Positions 1 to 10,927 of a stretch of DNA of 64,000 nucleotides are shown here, piece by piece. Position numbers and translations under genes: made by a program. The DNA is from Pseudorasbora parva (taxonomy: Eukaryota; Chordata; Actinopteri; Cypriniformes; Gobionidae). The notes beneath the pieces were generated by a model. The model made no database searches. It saw nothing but the letters and a program-made list of their open reading frames with translations, and was not told the DNA's origin. Numbering within the stretch: position 1 is the stretch's first letter; each line of letters opens with the position of its first letter. Where the stretch lies: positions 2,602,820-2,666,819 of the forward strand of contig NC_090179.1 in assembly GCF_024679245.1 (NCBI RefSeq). The letters run 5' to 3'.

Positions 1-804
1 ACGGTAAAAACAAAATAATATTTTCAAATACTAAACTAAAACCACTAGTAAGAGGTGGAAAGTCACAGACTTAATTAGTGAAGCATTGAGTCATTCATTC
101 AGTAACTTAGCAAGTGGCTGTATTTATAAATGGCTCGTCATTGACTTTGGGAATCATTGGGTGCATTTACATGCACACCAGTAAGCGGATAACACCACAA
201 AATCAGCTTATTGAAATAACCAGTTTTCCCCGTTTACATGCAAACCAGTAAACGGACAACGCAATTAAACCGCGTTTACATGACTATTTATAAACCGGGA
301 TATTTCCTTGTAGTGACGTCAAAAATAATAATGTCCGTATATCTGACTATGAGTTTTTCAAATGTTACATCAGTTGTGATGTTAAATAAAGCGTGCACCG
401 TGTCAGCGGGAGATTTACAGCTAAATTTATCCCTTATGCAGTTATGCAGCGTTTTGACTGAAATCTCTTACTTCTGCTGCATGAGAAAAGAGAACACCTC
501 TTTACAATTTTCTGGCTTCTGTAGTCATCTGACAGAAATAAAGTCAGTCTGGTTAGTAATGTGTGAAGCTGGTAATGCTGTTTGTGGAGTTGTTTAATCC
601 TCTGCTGAGATCTTCAGAGATTTAATGTCTTCTTTTATCTTCAGTTGATGAAATCATGTTTCTCTTTCCTTCAGTGATAACAGCAGGTGTTCATCAGTGT
701 CTGAATTCACTCTCTTCTTTCCTCTCTCTCTGGCGAGTGTATATCAGTGAACTAGTGTAGGGAATAGTGAATAAGGGGATAGGGAGTGATTTTGAACACA
801 GCCT
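1..804. other. non-genic repeat-like sequence at window start
   Basis: No exon or host gene is visible. Around 160-300 the phrase gtttacatgcaaaccagtaa recurs with variation (also near 165-190), so this part is probably a dispersed repeat. Roughly 735-804 (agggaatagtgaataagggg, then a run ending in aacacagcc) resembles the end of a common fish MITE, but its partner end was not found. The short open frame at 238-597 has no recognisable protein features and I do not call it a gene. Confidence 0.4.
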
Positions 805-984
805 CTGAGTGTCGACTTTAAGCGTGTTAATTCACAGTATATTACTGTTGGCTATTTTCTCGAAAATGACAAATATTACCCAGAATGCATTGTTTTCTAT
901 ACGGTATATTACTGTTTTAATGGAAAAGAGCATGTTACTGTCAAAATGTGGCCGTTTTTTTACAGCATTTGTTTACAGTGTAAA

Positions 985-1600
985 AGGTGAGATAGCAGCA
1001 TTCCTCAATACGGTTCGTAAAACTGACGACTTTCCCGAACTACAAGACATAGACGGGCTGGCCGACATCGTGTTTGGTGTGGACACACTGAGGCATTTGA
1101 ATAATCTCAATTTGAGACTTCAAGGAAAGGACGTTTTTGTCCACATGCACAGCAACGTGAAAGTGTTCAAGGCCAAGCTTGTATTGTTCTCCAGACAGAT
1201 ATCCAGCCAAGATTTTGCTCATTTTCCTACACTGAAACTAAGCACACCAATAACACATTGAGAGGTACAGCAGCACTTTGATTGCTTGCAGAATTTTCCC
1301 ATGGCTTTAAAAACTTTGCAGAAATTGAGACTGAGCTTGAACTTTTCTTATGCCTTATCTTTTGACAGTGAGAAGGCACCACCATACACACAATTGAAAC
1401 TTTCAGTTTCAGAGATTTCAGAGATGACCACTGTGGAGGCAACAGAGCTGAAAGGGTGAACAGGATGTCAGAATCCAGAGTGTCCAGGAACGTTTTCCTT
1501 GGTCATGACAGGACGAGCAGATGGTTCAGGGGGTGCTGCAGACGTGTGGGTTGCCATCATAGGGACACCATAACAGTGGAAAAACCTCCAGGACCACCGG
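985..1600 (+). pseudogene. hAT/GTF2IRD2-like transposase-derived fragment
   Basis: The frame ending at 1261 reads KGEIAAFLNTV..., then FGVDTLRHLNNLNLRLQGKD, then VKVFKAKLVLFSRQI and DFAHFPTL. That order matches the central region of hAT-derived GTF2IRD2/ZBED-type proteins, where an 'LN-L-LQGKD' block is followed by 'VKAF..KL.LF..Q' and 'FPTL'. The frame stops at 1261. A second frame carries on weakly (QQHFDCLQNFPMALKTLQKL, about 1268-1325), which suggests a frameshift. There is no DNA-binding domain, no catalytic part and no C-terminal dimerisation domain. It is a dead fragment; the superfamily is inferred from the motif pattern only. Confidence 0.6.
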
Positions 1601-3136
1601 ACTCGGGACTAGGGGTGCACCAATCTGATACTCAGTATCGTATCGGCTACAATACTGCTATTTTTGCCAGATCGGGTGCATCTGTCAGTCATTCTCCATT
1701 CAGTTTTCAAACTGTGTCACATCCGTTTATGACAGTCAACGCAATTAAACTCTCTATAATTACAATTTTTTCTATTATTATATTTGATCTGTAGATAACG
1801 ATCTATGATTTTGCATAAAATGGCTTAATCTGGTTGGATTTTATTGCTGTTTCACTTAATTTATTGCTTACTTTCTCCTAGGGATGAAACGGTATGGAAA
1901 TATTCAAATTTCACCAAATTATCACGGTTATCAATATTCTCATAGTTTTGTTCAAATGAGAGGAAAGCTTCCATTCTGTACGGATTTTATTCCTTTTAAT
2001 GGCCGTTGTCAATAGCAACCCATAATGGATAAATAATAATAATTTGGTGTCAATATAATCTCTAATATTATCTCTGTAAATATATTCTCAAGCAATATCC
2101 TCATCAGTGTTCAGCTCATCAGCTATGACATTTAAATATGGCATATTTTGTGTAAGAGCCCAAAGAGTATCCTAATGAAATAAACCCAATCCAATCCATA
2201 TTTTCATAATTTGACAGTTTTATTAAATATCAAAAATCCAAAAGGCGTGCATCATACCCGACACCTAGAGGAATACTTTAAATTCAGTTTAATGACTGCA
2301 AGTCATTTTCTTCATTCTCTGCAAATCCTATTGATGTTGGAAACCTATACATCAATGTTGTATGAAACTTTAGTCTCTAAATTTGCGAATCTCGAACGTC
2401 GAGCCAACTTTATGTCATATCAGATGCGCTGTGGTTCTTCTGTGTTTGTGTGAAACTATTTTAGCTGCTGAAATAGAACAAAAACATTCAACCACTGTAT
2501 GATGAATGAATCTTCTGCGTACATTGCACATTAATCTTTGCTTTGAGTGCAGATTACAGAACAAAATTCCTTAAATGTCACCCTATTGTCTGAACTTGTT
2601 TGTTTGTCTTTGGCTCAAGTTTCACGTTATTTCCCAGACGTAGTTTTGGTATTGAGATCAAAGTCCACTTGCCTTGCGCATGAAATCTTTGCCGATTTGA
2701 AGTTTTCCCCCCTATTACACCGACTTTCTTCTTGCATCTTCTTTAGACAGGGTGACCATCTTCGATTAAGTTTCCCTCAGGACTTTTGAAAAAGGCAAAA
2801 TATGACCAAATCTTTTTGACCAGCAGGTGTCACCAGTGTGTGGTTTCGAACCAGTGAATCATTTTATGAAGCAATTGGTTAAATAAATGATTTAAAGCCT
2901 TGAAAATATCAGTTTATCCCACCACAAAAAAGTAATTAAAATGTAACAGCTTTACAAACAATGAAAAACGAGCAAAGATTAACTTATGCAGACTTATGCA
3001 GTCACTGAAAATGACAGAAACTGTTCAGCCTTTTATGTTCAAACCGGAGTCGGACAATGATGGAGAGACTCAAGAAGAAGAGACAACATGTAGAATGAGA
3101 GGACGTTTCTGAATGGATAGTTGATGAATTTTTGAG
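1601..3136. other. non-genic; possible hAT end
   Basis: No supported gene. Near 1612 the sequence taggggtgcaccaatctgat resembles a hAT terminal inverted repeat, but no matching partner or target duplication was found. The remainder is AT-rich, and the open frames at 2211-2453 and 2547-2789 show no recognisable protein. Confidence 0.35.
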
Positions 3137-3912
3137 TTAAAGTACTTCAGCGCTGGGAAGATGAATCTGTATTTAAACTGGGTCATCAATGTTGTAGAAA
3201 TGTGAAATTATTTTTGAATTTGGTGCCTTCTAGACTGAGAAAAGACAGAAAATGTATTTTTGTCACATGGGGATGAAAGACTACAATTCCCAGAATTCTT
3301 CACTGCCCTGTGAGGCCATTCCCAAAGCCACCGCTACTTGATTACTGTGACTGAGTTGGAGAAGACAATTAAAAACTGAACGTGTCTGTTCAATATAATG
3401 AGTGAGTGACCGCGCAAGTATCACAGCACTGATCACTAACTGCAGGAGTGAGAAAAATGAGCTGATGAGCTCTCGTGATGAGAGCTGAGGTAATCGCGAC
3501 TACATTCGCGGCATACATTCACAACGCGAGTTCAGTCTGCCGCGTTTAAGTTTATACTTTTGCAAGCTTAACTTTTATAGAAATTAATTTGAGAAGTTAA
3601 AAGACTTACATTGCTCACCATAGCTCCGTTTAAATGAGTGCCTGTAGCTGAGCTGAGCTGTGAGTGTGATCTCCATCCCCCATGCGCGGATTCAAAACAT
3701 GCGGAAATAGCTCCCTCTGCTGGCTGTAGTCTTTAGCCTTTGGCCAAACAATCCTCAGATGATGCAAATATCGTCAATTTGCATCATAGGAGGAATTTTT
3801 CCAGAAATAAAATGCATAAATCTCTTGCCTCAGGGGGATATGAGGGGGGAAAGCACAATCATTTGAATATACTCCAGGGGTTCTACTGTTTCTCACTAAA
3901 GTAACCCTTTAA
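3137..3912. mobile_element. TTAA-flanked non-autonomous element, family A, copy 1
   Basis: TTAA at 3137-3140 and 3909-3912 bound a sequence that starts agtacttcagcg and ends with the imperfect inverse (actaaagtaaccctttaa). The interior (for example ctgggaagatgaatctgt and gactacaattcccagaat) is repeated almost base for base at 46014-46779, which fixes the ends. TTAA target sites point to the piggyBac or Kolobok superfamilies; which one cannot be decided because no transposase is present. Confidence 0.8.
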
Positions 3913-4444
3913 CTATCTTTAGTCATCGATTAGCATATTCTGTCATGATAAAATATAAACCGCTGGTGTGTGAACTGCGAGTTGTGAGATGAGCCAGAGA
4001 ATATCTGCTGATGAAGAGAACAGGGATAGTTTATTTTAATTATGGTTATAACTTATGTTGTCATCTTGCTTTATGACATGCTATTGCATTTGTGTTCGTA
4101 CTGCATAAATAAATGTGAAAGACGGACGACAGCTTGAGCGACTCCAAAATGTGCTCGACTACAGCAACTCCTCTTCTCAACATGTTCCCGGGGTGGGGTT
4201 ATGTAAATGTTTAGGGTTATCAATGTCATCTATGTTTACACTATGGTTAAGGGATGTCACACTATGGCCTGTGCGTTCGTTTCGGCTCATTCTCTCATTC
4301 ACTGTAACGTTAGACTATTAAAGCCCTGTCGGAGATTTCACCGCATTTTGTAACAGGAGTCAGGACCATGGACACGTTACACACACCAGGCAAGTGCATT
4401 GCAGAGGGGAGGGGAGGGCTTTGAGCCCCTGCCCTTTTTGTAAA
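3913..4444. other. non-genic spacer
   Basis: No gene, RNA or repeat boundary was recognised between the two TTAA-flanked elements. Confidence 0.4.
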
Positions 4445-4719
4445 TTAAAGGGGGGGTGAAACACTCAGTTTCAGTCAGTGTCATGTCAATCTTGAGTACC
4501 TATAGAGTAGCATTGCATCCTGCATATCTCCGAAAAGTCTTTATTTTTTTAATAATTATATAAGAAAGATGCGCTGTTCCGAGTCTTTCCGAAAAAAGCC
4601 GAGCGGGTGGGGGCGTATCGTGTGAGCGGAGCTAAATAGTGACGTGTGCGCCGCCGTGTTGAGTGCGTCGTAAAGCTGTCATCCCTAACAGCGGGAAAAA
4701 CTTTATTCAAACTAAAAAT

Positions 4720-4953
4720 ATGGCTTTTAATCAGATACAGCCATACATCTATGATCCGGAATCAGACCCAGAGGCTGCAGTTGAACAGGAGCAGCAGCAA
4801 AAACGACTAGAGCAGGACGTCTCTATGTGGTAGGTTATACACTAACTATATAATATGCTTAGCGGCTTGTGTTATTTACATATTTATACTCGAATTATAT
4901 CGTCGTATTTTTGTCTTTGAAGGTGTACATGTGGGAAGTGCAGTTGTGCACGT
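4720..4953 (+). pseudogene. P2RX7 C-domain-like protein, first exon (Kolobok copy 1)
   Basis: ATG at 4720 opens MAFNQIQPYIYDPESDPEAA and the exon continues to EQDVSM at 4829, where a GT donor (gtaggt) follows. An acceptor ending at 4922 would join W to CTCGKCSCAR. The acidic start followed by a Cys-rich stretch is the N-terminus of the multi-copy fish proteins annotated as 'P2X purinoceptor 7-like', which share the P2RX7 intracellular domain. Read without splicing, the frame stops right after the donor. Only the first 50 or so residues exist here, so it is a truncated passenger exon. The second copy at 23045 shows the same exon and intron layout. Confidence 0.6.
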
Positions 4954-5311
4954 GTGTTTGTGTGTTTACGCGTGGTTTGTGTAGACAGTAAGCGGACTGG
5001 TTTTGCACGGCAGGCTAAGTTAGTGTTTACATAGAAAGACACGGAATAGTAGCACATTTGAATGAAGAAGCGCGCTTATTTAGTTCAACATATTTCCCCC
5101 CCTCTTTGTGTATTGTTGTTTGGAGTGATTTTACAATACACAAACATAAAGTTACACATATAGTGGCCAGCTAAACAAATGTACACGCACTACACATCGC
5201 ATGCTCCATTGATCAATTTCTATATATAGTAATATATATAGTAACTATACGTGATCATGTTTGGGCTACTTGATGAGCATAGACACAGACATTTGAAGCA
5301 GTCTAACTCAC

Positions 5312-5550
5312 CGCCCGCGGTTCTAACGTTGGGACTGCTCCATCCTTCAGCATTAGGCTATTGGAAAATCCGGCGTCGAGCTGGGCCTTGTTTATGAAAC
5401 AGTCGGCACCGAAATGCAGCGAACAGATATAAACATTCGCGCAACTCAGTTGCTGATCCGGAAAAGCAAATTCCATCCACTGTTGCCTTACCGCGGGGTT
5501 TTTGGGGAATCTGTGCAGGACTGTCTTGGTCTGGCAACCAAAAACGCACT
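5312..5550 (-). pseudogene. THAP zinc-finger exon of Kolobok-like transposase (copy 1), disrupted
   Basis: On the minus strand the frame reads CVFGCQTKTVLHRFPKNPAV, RQQWMEFAFPDQQLSC, ANVYICSLHFGADCFINKAQ and ends ...LKDGAVPTLEPRA before a gtgagt donor at 5311. This is a canonical THAP domain: C-X3-C at the start, an invariant W, C-X2-H (CSLH), and the AVPT box. THAP domains bind DNA and form the N-terminus of Kolobok and P-type transposases. The DIRS element at 5551 is inserted immediately upstream of the first zinc-ligating cysteine and separates the domain from its start. The second copy has a stop inside the same domain. Confidence 0.75.
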
Positions 5551-5745
5551 TCCCTTTCGAAAGGGAACTCGCGCTGCGTCAGCTGACGCTACGGGGAACG
5601 CCTTCAGCGTGACAGGTGTCTGAAATCGCTATCAAATCACAATCCTACTGACCGTCGGCAGCTGGTGATGTCATCACCGTGCGACCAGGAAGTATAAAAA
5701 GGCACCGTGCCAACATGACAACATCCTTTCGTCTTCAGGGACTGT
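5551..5745 (+). repeat. left inverted terminal repeat of DIRS element
   Basis: From about 5571 this is the inverse complement of the right terminal repeat, including a palindromic tgcgtcagctgacgc core, the TATA-like tataaaaaggcaccgtgcca at 5692-5711, and an ATG-containing stretch. The outer 20 bases (with palindrome ccctttcgaaaggg) are unique to the left end and are mirrored in the internal complementary region. The TATAAAA suggests the promoter of the gag transcript lies inside the repeat. Confidence 0.8.
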
Positions 5746-5771
5746 TTTGTCTGGTTCGCTGGAAAGTCAGA

Positions 5772-7250
5772 ATGAAGTGCACACGCAAAGTGAAGGGAGC
5801 GTACAGGAAATGCGCTGATCCGTGTCCCAGGTTTATTACGCCTGAGGACACACACACCCTTTGTGTGCTCTGCCTGGGGGAAGAGCACGCGCGGGAGGTT
5901 CTCGAGGGGGCCTCCTGCGCGAACTGCGAGCGTTTTCCGTTGAGGACGCTCCGCTCTCGCCTGGCCTTCTTCTCGAGGGAAGAAGAGCCAGCATCTGGGA
6001 GCGGTCCCGCTCAAGCTGAGGCTGAGCGGCACCGTCTGTCCTGGGGCTCCCAGATGGACCTGGCTCATCGTCTGGAGAGTACAGTTCTCGCGAATGATCA
6101 GCCAGGTCGCGAGAGCAGGCTGACGGAGGAGGAGTCGGATGGAGACTCCTCCTCGTCGTCAGCCCACGCTCTTCCGGTCGATCAGAGGATGGCTGTGGAG
6201 GGGGAAAATGAAGCTGAGGCTGAATCCTCCCAGCCATCCTGCCCCGTGTATGGGGAGCTGTACGATGTGATGGGGCGCGCGGCGCTGAGACTTCAGCTGC
6301 CGTGGCAGAGAGCCAGGGGAGAGGCCGCCCGCCCTGACAGATTGGGCGATCGGTTTCTCCCCGACCATAGCCGCCCAGCTCCCGGGAGCCTTCCATTCCT
6401 CCCCGACCTTCACGAGCAGGTCGTGGGGGCATGGAAGAAACCCTACTCGGCGCGAATCCATCGGCATCAGCGGTTTAACTTCGCTGATGTCGAGGGATTG
6501 GCCGAGGCAGGGTATGTGTCGATGCCGCCCATCGATGAGACGTTCGCGAACTATCTCGCGTCCGGGCGGCCATCGACACTAAGAGCTCCAGCCCTGCCGT
6601 CTAAACCATTAAAGACGACCTCGCGTCTTAACGGCAGGGCATACACGTCGGCGGGTCAGGCGGCGGCGGCCTTGCACACAATGGCAGTGTTGCAGGCCTA
6701 TCAGGCCGATCTGCTGAGGGACCTCGATCAGGGGGAGGGCCTACCCCCTGATGCGATGGCTGAGTTGCGCCGCACCACGGATCTCTCTCTCCGGGCGGCC
6801 AAACACACAGCAGTCGCCATCGGACGGTCGATGGCGGCTATGGTCGCCACGGAGAGGCATCTGTGGCTGAACCTGGCGGACATCGGGGGGAAAGAAAAGG
6901 CTTTTCTCCTTGATGCCCCGGTCTCGCCCTCTGAGCTTTTCGGCACCTCCGTCGAGGCGGTGGTGGGAAAGTTCAGAGAGGCGAGGGCGCGCTCAGCGGC
7001 ATATAGAACGTGTATTCCGCTGAGGTCCGGGGCGGCGCCCAGGCAGGAGGGTGTCCCTAGCCCTTCGAGGTCCGAGGATCATCGATTGGGCCAACGCAGC
7101 AGCGTAGCCTCTCGGGCGCCCCCTCCGTGGAGGAGTAGGACGCAGAAGAGGCGGGACACCCGCAACAGGAGGAGGGACATCGGGGAGAAGAGCCGCTTCC
7201 AGCGCCGGAAGCGGGGTGGTGAGTCTCCGCCCCCGAGGGCGCGGAAGTGA
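5772..7250 (+). CDS. DIRS gag-like protein (ORF1)
   Basis: An uninterrupted reading frame that can also start upstream at 5679; I prefer 5772 (MKCTRKVKGAYRKCADPC) because the upstream part lies in the terminal repeat, though the repeat's own ATGs at 5679 and 5715 are in frame. Near the N-terminus a Cys cluster (CVLCLGEEHA... then CANC) resembles a zinc-binding motif. A central acidic/serine stretch follows, then the conserved gag core (RIHRHQRFNFADVEGLAEAG, PSKPLKTTSRLNG, TMAVLQAYQADLL, RSMAAMVATERHLWLNLADI) and a basic Arg-rich tail (PPPRARK) likely to bind nucleic acid. This layout is that of ORF1 in fish DIRS1-like elements, where the product packages element RNA. No frameshift or stop is present, implying a young insertion. 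Confidence 0.8.
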   Translation: MKCTRKVKGAYRKCADPCPRFITPEDTHTLCVLCLGEEHAREVLEGASCANCERFPLRTLRSRLAFFSREEEPASGSGPAQAEAERHRLSWGSQMDLAHRLESTVLANDQPGRESRLTEEESDGDSSSSSAHALPVDQRMAVEGENEAEAESSQPSCPVYGELYDVMGRAALRLQLPWQRARGEAARPDRLGDRFLPDHSRPAPGSLPFLPDLHEQVVGAWKKPYSARIHRHQRFNFADVEGLAEAGYVSMPPIDETFANYLASGRPSTLRAPALPSKPLKTTSRLNGRAYTSAGQAAAALHTMAVLQAYQADLLRDLDQGEGLPPDAMAELRRTTDLSLRAAKHTAVAIGRSMAAMVATERHLWLNLADIGGKEKAFLLDAPVSPSELFGTSVEAVVGKFREARARSAAYRTCIPLRSGAAPRQEGVPSPSRSEDHRLGQRSSVASRAPPPWRSRTQKRRDTRNRRRDIGEKSRFQRRKRGGESPPPRARK

Positions 7251-10200
7251 TGTAAATGTGTCCCCTCCTTTGTTTTTCTGTTATGTTCTTTTCTCTCCCC
7301 GGGCGCGCTTCACACCAGGCCGCGGGGGCCGATGATGAGCGGATGTGAGACTCTGACGGCCTGCCAGGCCGGTGTGTGCTCTGCCCGCACACAGTGCATC
7401 GTCTCTGGGAATAGCGGGATTTCGCGGCCGCCTCCAAAATCGGCCTTGTTTGAGAATGAAGCGCCCCACCCTCAGGTTAGTGCGCCGAAGCATGCATGTT
7501 ACATGAAGCGATGAGGCACTGAAGACAGCGGGTGAGTCCCCTTTTAGGGCAAACATTCTTCTTTTTAATGCCGTATGTTTGGACTCTATGCTTCCCTGAG
7601 GGATATTTTGTCTACAAAAGATGAAGAAAAGTGTAACAGTGGGCCTGTAGTTCCCCGGTAAAGGTGGCTAGAACGATGTTTGGTATAAACACAGTGTGTT
7701 TATGTAGGCTGTATGTTTGCTAGTGTAGCAACAGTAGTTTATAAGGCTGTTTCTCTTCTGGATATGTGTAATATGAGCAGTTGAGGCCACCGCACAGGCC
7801 GCGGGCATGTAGCGGCGATATAAACTGACGTATGTTCTCCTGGCGAACGTTTTTAGCTGTAGCCACCTCTGGGTAGCGTTGGCACCTCTGCTAGTGAAAT
7901 ATCTAGATGAATTTGTGAGGTTAGGCTAGCGCATGAACTACAGTAAGGTCTGTCCCAGCCCTGTTTAGGGCCGTTGTGTGTGGGATTATCAGACCGATGC
8001 TAGTGCATCAAGTTGGCCTAGGCTGTTGATGGGATGACGGTGGCGTCTCGCGGTGGCATATCGCCCTGGCAGTTGCCCCGGGCTCCTGTCGGGAGTCCCG
8101 CAGGAGCTTTATATCCCTACCCGGCCTCCCCGCAGTAGGGTCGTCCGGCCAATGCCCACCCCTCTTCTGCATTTGGGGGTTATTATTAATGCATAAAGGT
8201 GTGTAGCAGAATGAATCGCGACTCAGCCAGTGGTCGTGGGGACGGGGTAGGCGTCTCTTCGCGGTGCGCAGTTAGACTGGTTTTGCTAGCCCCGCCCCCC
8301 AGAGCTAGTGCGGCCGCCACTTCTGGGCGGCCCCCCCGGCTTGGTTCAAGAAATGGCCGGTTATGTGTGTGTGTTCAATATCTTTCACTTTTTGCTCTGT
8401 GTCTTCTGCTTCACCTTTTAGGCTCGGGTCGAGCTGTACTTCGCAACCATCTGAAAGCATCGGTTGGTAGGATGCTCCCCTGGAGTCGAAACACTGTCAC
8501 GGCTGATGCCCTTGCGCGGACGGCGGACCGCTGGCCGACCAGACGGCCGCCCTGGAGGCAGGTGGCGTAAGTTGTACTCCCCTCGCTTTAGAGGGTTCAA
8601 GGCGCTTTATGCTGAGTGCACTGCTGTGGGCATTGTGTTTTAGGTCCACGCTGGTAGGCGCTGCCTGAGAGACTGCGCCGTCGCAGAAGGCTGCTATGGG
8701 CCGCTGGGGCGGACCGACTATAGAAGGCTGGCTGGCGGGAGACGCCAGCCGAGGCAGTCCGGGCAGTTAACTCTGGGTCAGGTGGTAGGCCTCAGTAGGC
8801 CTCCCTGCGGGTGAGTTCCGACGTCGTGGCCCATGTGAGCGGGGAGGGTTCTCCCCAACGATGTCGGTTGCAGTAGAAACCTCGTCATAAGTAGGCCCCT
8901 AACGGCCTCCCTGGGGATGAGTCCCCAGGTAGTGACTGGATACCCAGTCCTCATCAGCCAGCAGACAGCCACTGTCAGCCCGACTTTAAGGGCTCGCTGA
9001 GTTTCAGCACGCCTCACATGGCGTCCCCTGAGGGGGTGACCTAGGGTTCCGACCATTGGTTGACAGGATCTAGGCCGCTTGAGGCCGCCTGTAGGGTGAG
9101 CCCCGGTTCCCAGGTCTTGCAACAGTGTGCGCGGGTGCTAGCCAGGTGGCTAGCATAGTCTGCTATCAGGGACGGGCCGCTTCAGGCCGTCCTATGGTCG
9201 TTTCCCGGCCCTGCGGGGTTTCCGGTGGGATTTGCCATCGGATAAGCACCGTATGTCACCAATCTAATAGGGAACTGCCATTCGGCAATAGGCCTCTCCG
9301 GGCCGCCCTAAAAAGACCGGACTGTACGTAGGCATCAAACAGGCCTCCCTGGAGGCGAGCCCCGGGAACACAACAGCTCCCAACAGTTTGCACGTTGGCT
9401 GACAGGAAGTAGGCCGCTCTAGGCCGCCTGAGGGTGAGCCCCCGAGCTGGGACGCTCGGTAGGCCAGTGTATTATGCGGTCAGGCCTCTTTTGGCCTTTT
9501 TGGGAGGGATTCCCGGACCAGGTCTCGGTGACAAGCTAGCTATTAGCATGGGTGGCTTCTGGCGCTATAGCCTCATGAGCCCCCTGAGGAACCAGTAAAG
9601 CCACCTGCCTGCAGGCCGCCTGAGGGTGAGCCCCGAGCTGGGACGCTCGTTAGGCCAGTGTATTATGCTGTCAGGCCTCTTTGGGCCTTTTTGGGAGAGG
9701 ATTCCCGGACCAAGGTCTCGGTGACACGCTAGCCATTAGCGTGGGTGGCTTCTGGCGTTATAGCCTCATGAGCCCCCTGAGGAACCAGTAAAGCCACCTT
9801 CCTGCGGCTTTTAACAGCAAACAGCTAACACTAACGGTGCTGGGTGGAGGCGCCTCATGGCCTCCCTGGAGGGGAAACGGTTCCTTGGAACAGGAACGTA
9901 TAACTGGCTTTGGGCTGACAGCTAGCGGCTGCCCGCCGGTGGGTCCCGGCCTGCGCCGGTATAACTCAAGGGCGGGCTTATGCCCTAGCACAACGAGACT
10001 CCGTTTCTGCTGCGCAGTCCCTTCAGGACAGGGACTGGCTAGCCTACAGCATGGGTTACCTACCAAGCTGGCTTAAGAGCTCCCCTCATTGAGGGTCGTC
10101 TGCGAGCTTACGGCCGCTTGAGTCTGATCAGACGGGCAGGCCCCCCTCGGGGCCTCCCGGGTAGATCAGTCCATAGGCCTTTTTTAGGCCTCCTGAGCAC

Positions 10201-10785
10201 CCCTGTAATAAATGTGCTCAGTAGATCCTAGGATCGAGCAGAAGAGACTCCCCTCGATGGCAAGGGTAAGAAGCGCTAAGCTGAGTACTGCTCTCCAGGA
10301 TTCCCGTCTCCGAGTTCCGGTCTGAGGAGGACACTGCCACTTTGCAGTCCCTCAGTCTGGATGCTCATAAGTAGAGCGATGTCCGGAGGCTCTGTTTTGA
10401 CAGACAGGGTTGGCCAAGCTGGGGTGTCCCACAGAAGTGATGCCAGGTGAGGCCTCCCTGGTGGCATTCGGTGAAGGGTTTCCCGAATTAGTGACGGCTG
10501 GTGGCGCCCTCGGGTCCCCTAGCCACATTCCCTTAAGGGACTCCTTCCTTCGAAAGTAGTAGGTCCCAGGCCCTCGAGCAAGCCGAGAGTAGGAAACCTC
10601 AGTTAAAACTTGTTTAGGTTCTCTCTTAGGCATATAGCTTGGGCTATGACCGTAGGGAATGATGTCACTGGCAGCCTGTGTGGCTAGAGGGGGAGTGGTT
10701 CAGACTTTCTTCGAACTCTCGTCCAGGCAGTTCTCACTGCCAGTAAGGGGCGTGCACTCCCCTCAGCATGGCGGCGTGGGTATAT
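7251..10785. other. non-coding interior of DIRS element
   Basis: In an autonomous DIRS element this stretch would encode reverse transcriptase, RNase H and a tyrosine recombinase. Here no frame exceeds about 125 codons on either strand and none shows an RT or recombinase motif. It is GC-rich and dominated by short recurring phrases such as aggcctccct, ggtgagcccc and taggccgc, including a 192-bp tandem duplication at 9421. The sequence does not look like decayed pol, because the gag immediately upstream is intact; it looks like replacement by unrelated low-complexity DNA. Confidence 0.6.
9421..9802 (+). repeat. 192-bp tandem duplication inside DIRS element
   Basis: Two direct units of about 192 bp (9421-9612 and 9613-9802) share aggccgcctgagggtgagcc, gctgggacgctcg, taggccagtgtattatg and agcctcatgagccccctgag with few differences, for example tattagcatgggtgg versus cattagcgtgggtgg. 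They are adjacent with no spacer. Confidence 0.85.
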
Positions 10786-10895
10786 CGTTCCCCGTAGCGT
10801 CAGCTGACGCAGCGCGAGTTCCCTTTCGAAAGGGAACGTCCCCGGTTACGTATGTAACCTTAGTTCCCTGAGAACAGGGAACGAGACGCTGCGTC
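10786..10895. repeat. internal complementary region (ICR) of DIRS element
   Basis: The left half, from cgttccccgtagcgtcagct to ccctttcgaaagggaa, is the inverse complement of the extreme left end of the element. The right half, from cgtccccggttacgtatgta to acgagacgctgcgtc, is the inverse complement of the extreme right end. In DIRS1 biology such a region templates completion of both ends and the circular intermediate. Its preservation means this copy could be replicated in trans. Confidence 0.8.
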
Positions 10896-10927
10896 ACATG
10901 GCCATGCTTCAAGGTGTGCCTGCCCAC

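Noticed and set aside
238..597. 119-codon open frame near the window start
   Set aside because: No domain, no splice context, lies in repeat-like sequence.
5836..6467. Minus-strand frames of 100-198 codons inside the DIRS gag
   Set aside because: Antisense shadows of a GC-rich coding frame, Pro/Arg/Ser-rich without domains.
7251..10785. Decayed DIRS pol
   Set aside because: No RT or recombinase motif in any frame by eye, while gag next to it is intact; a profile search against DIRS pol would settle it.
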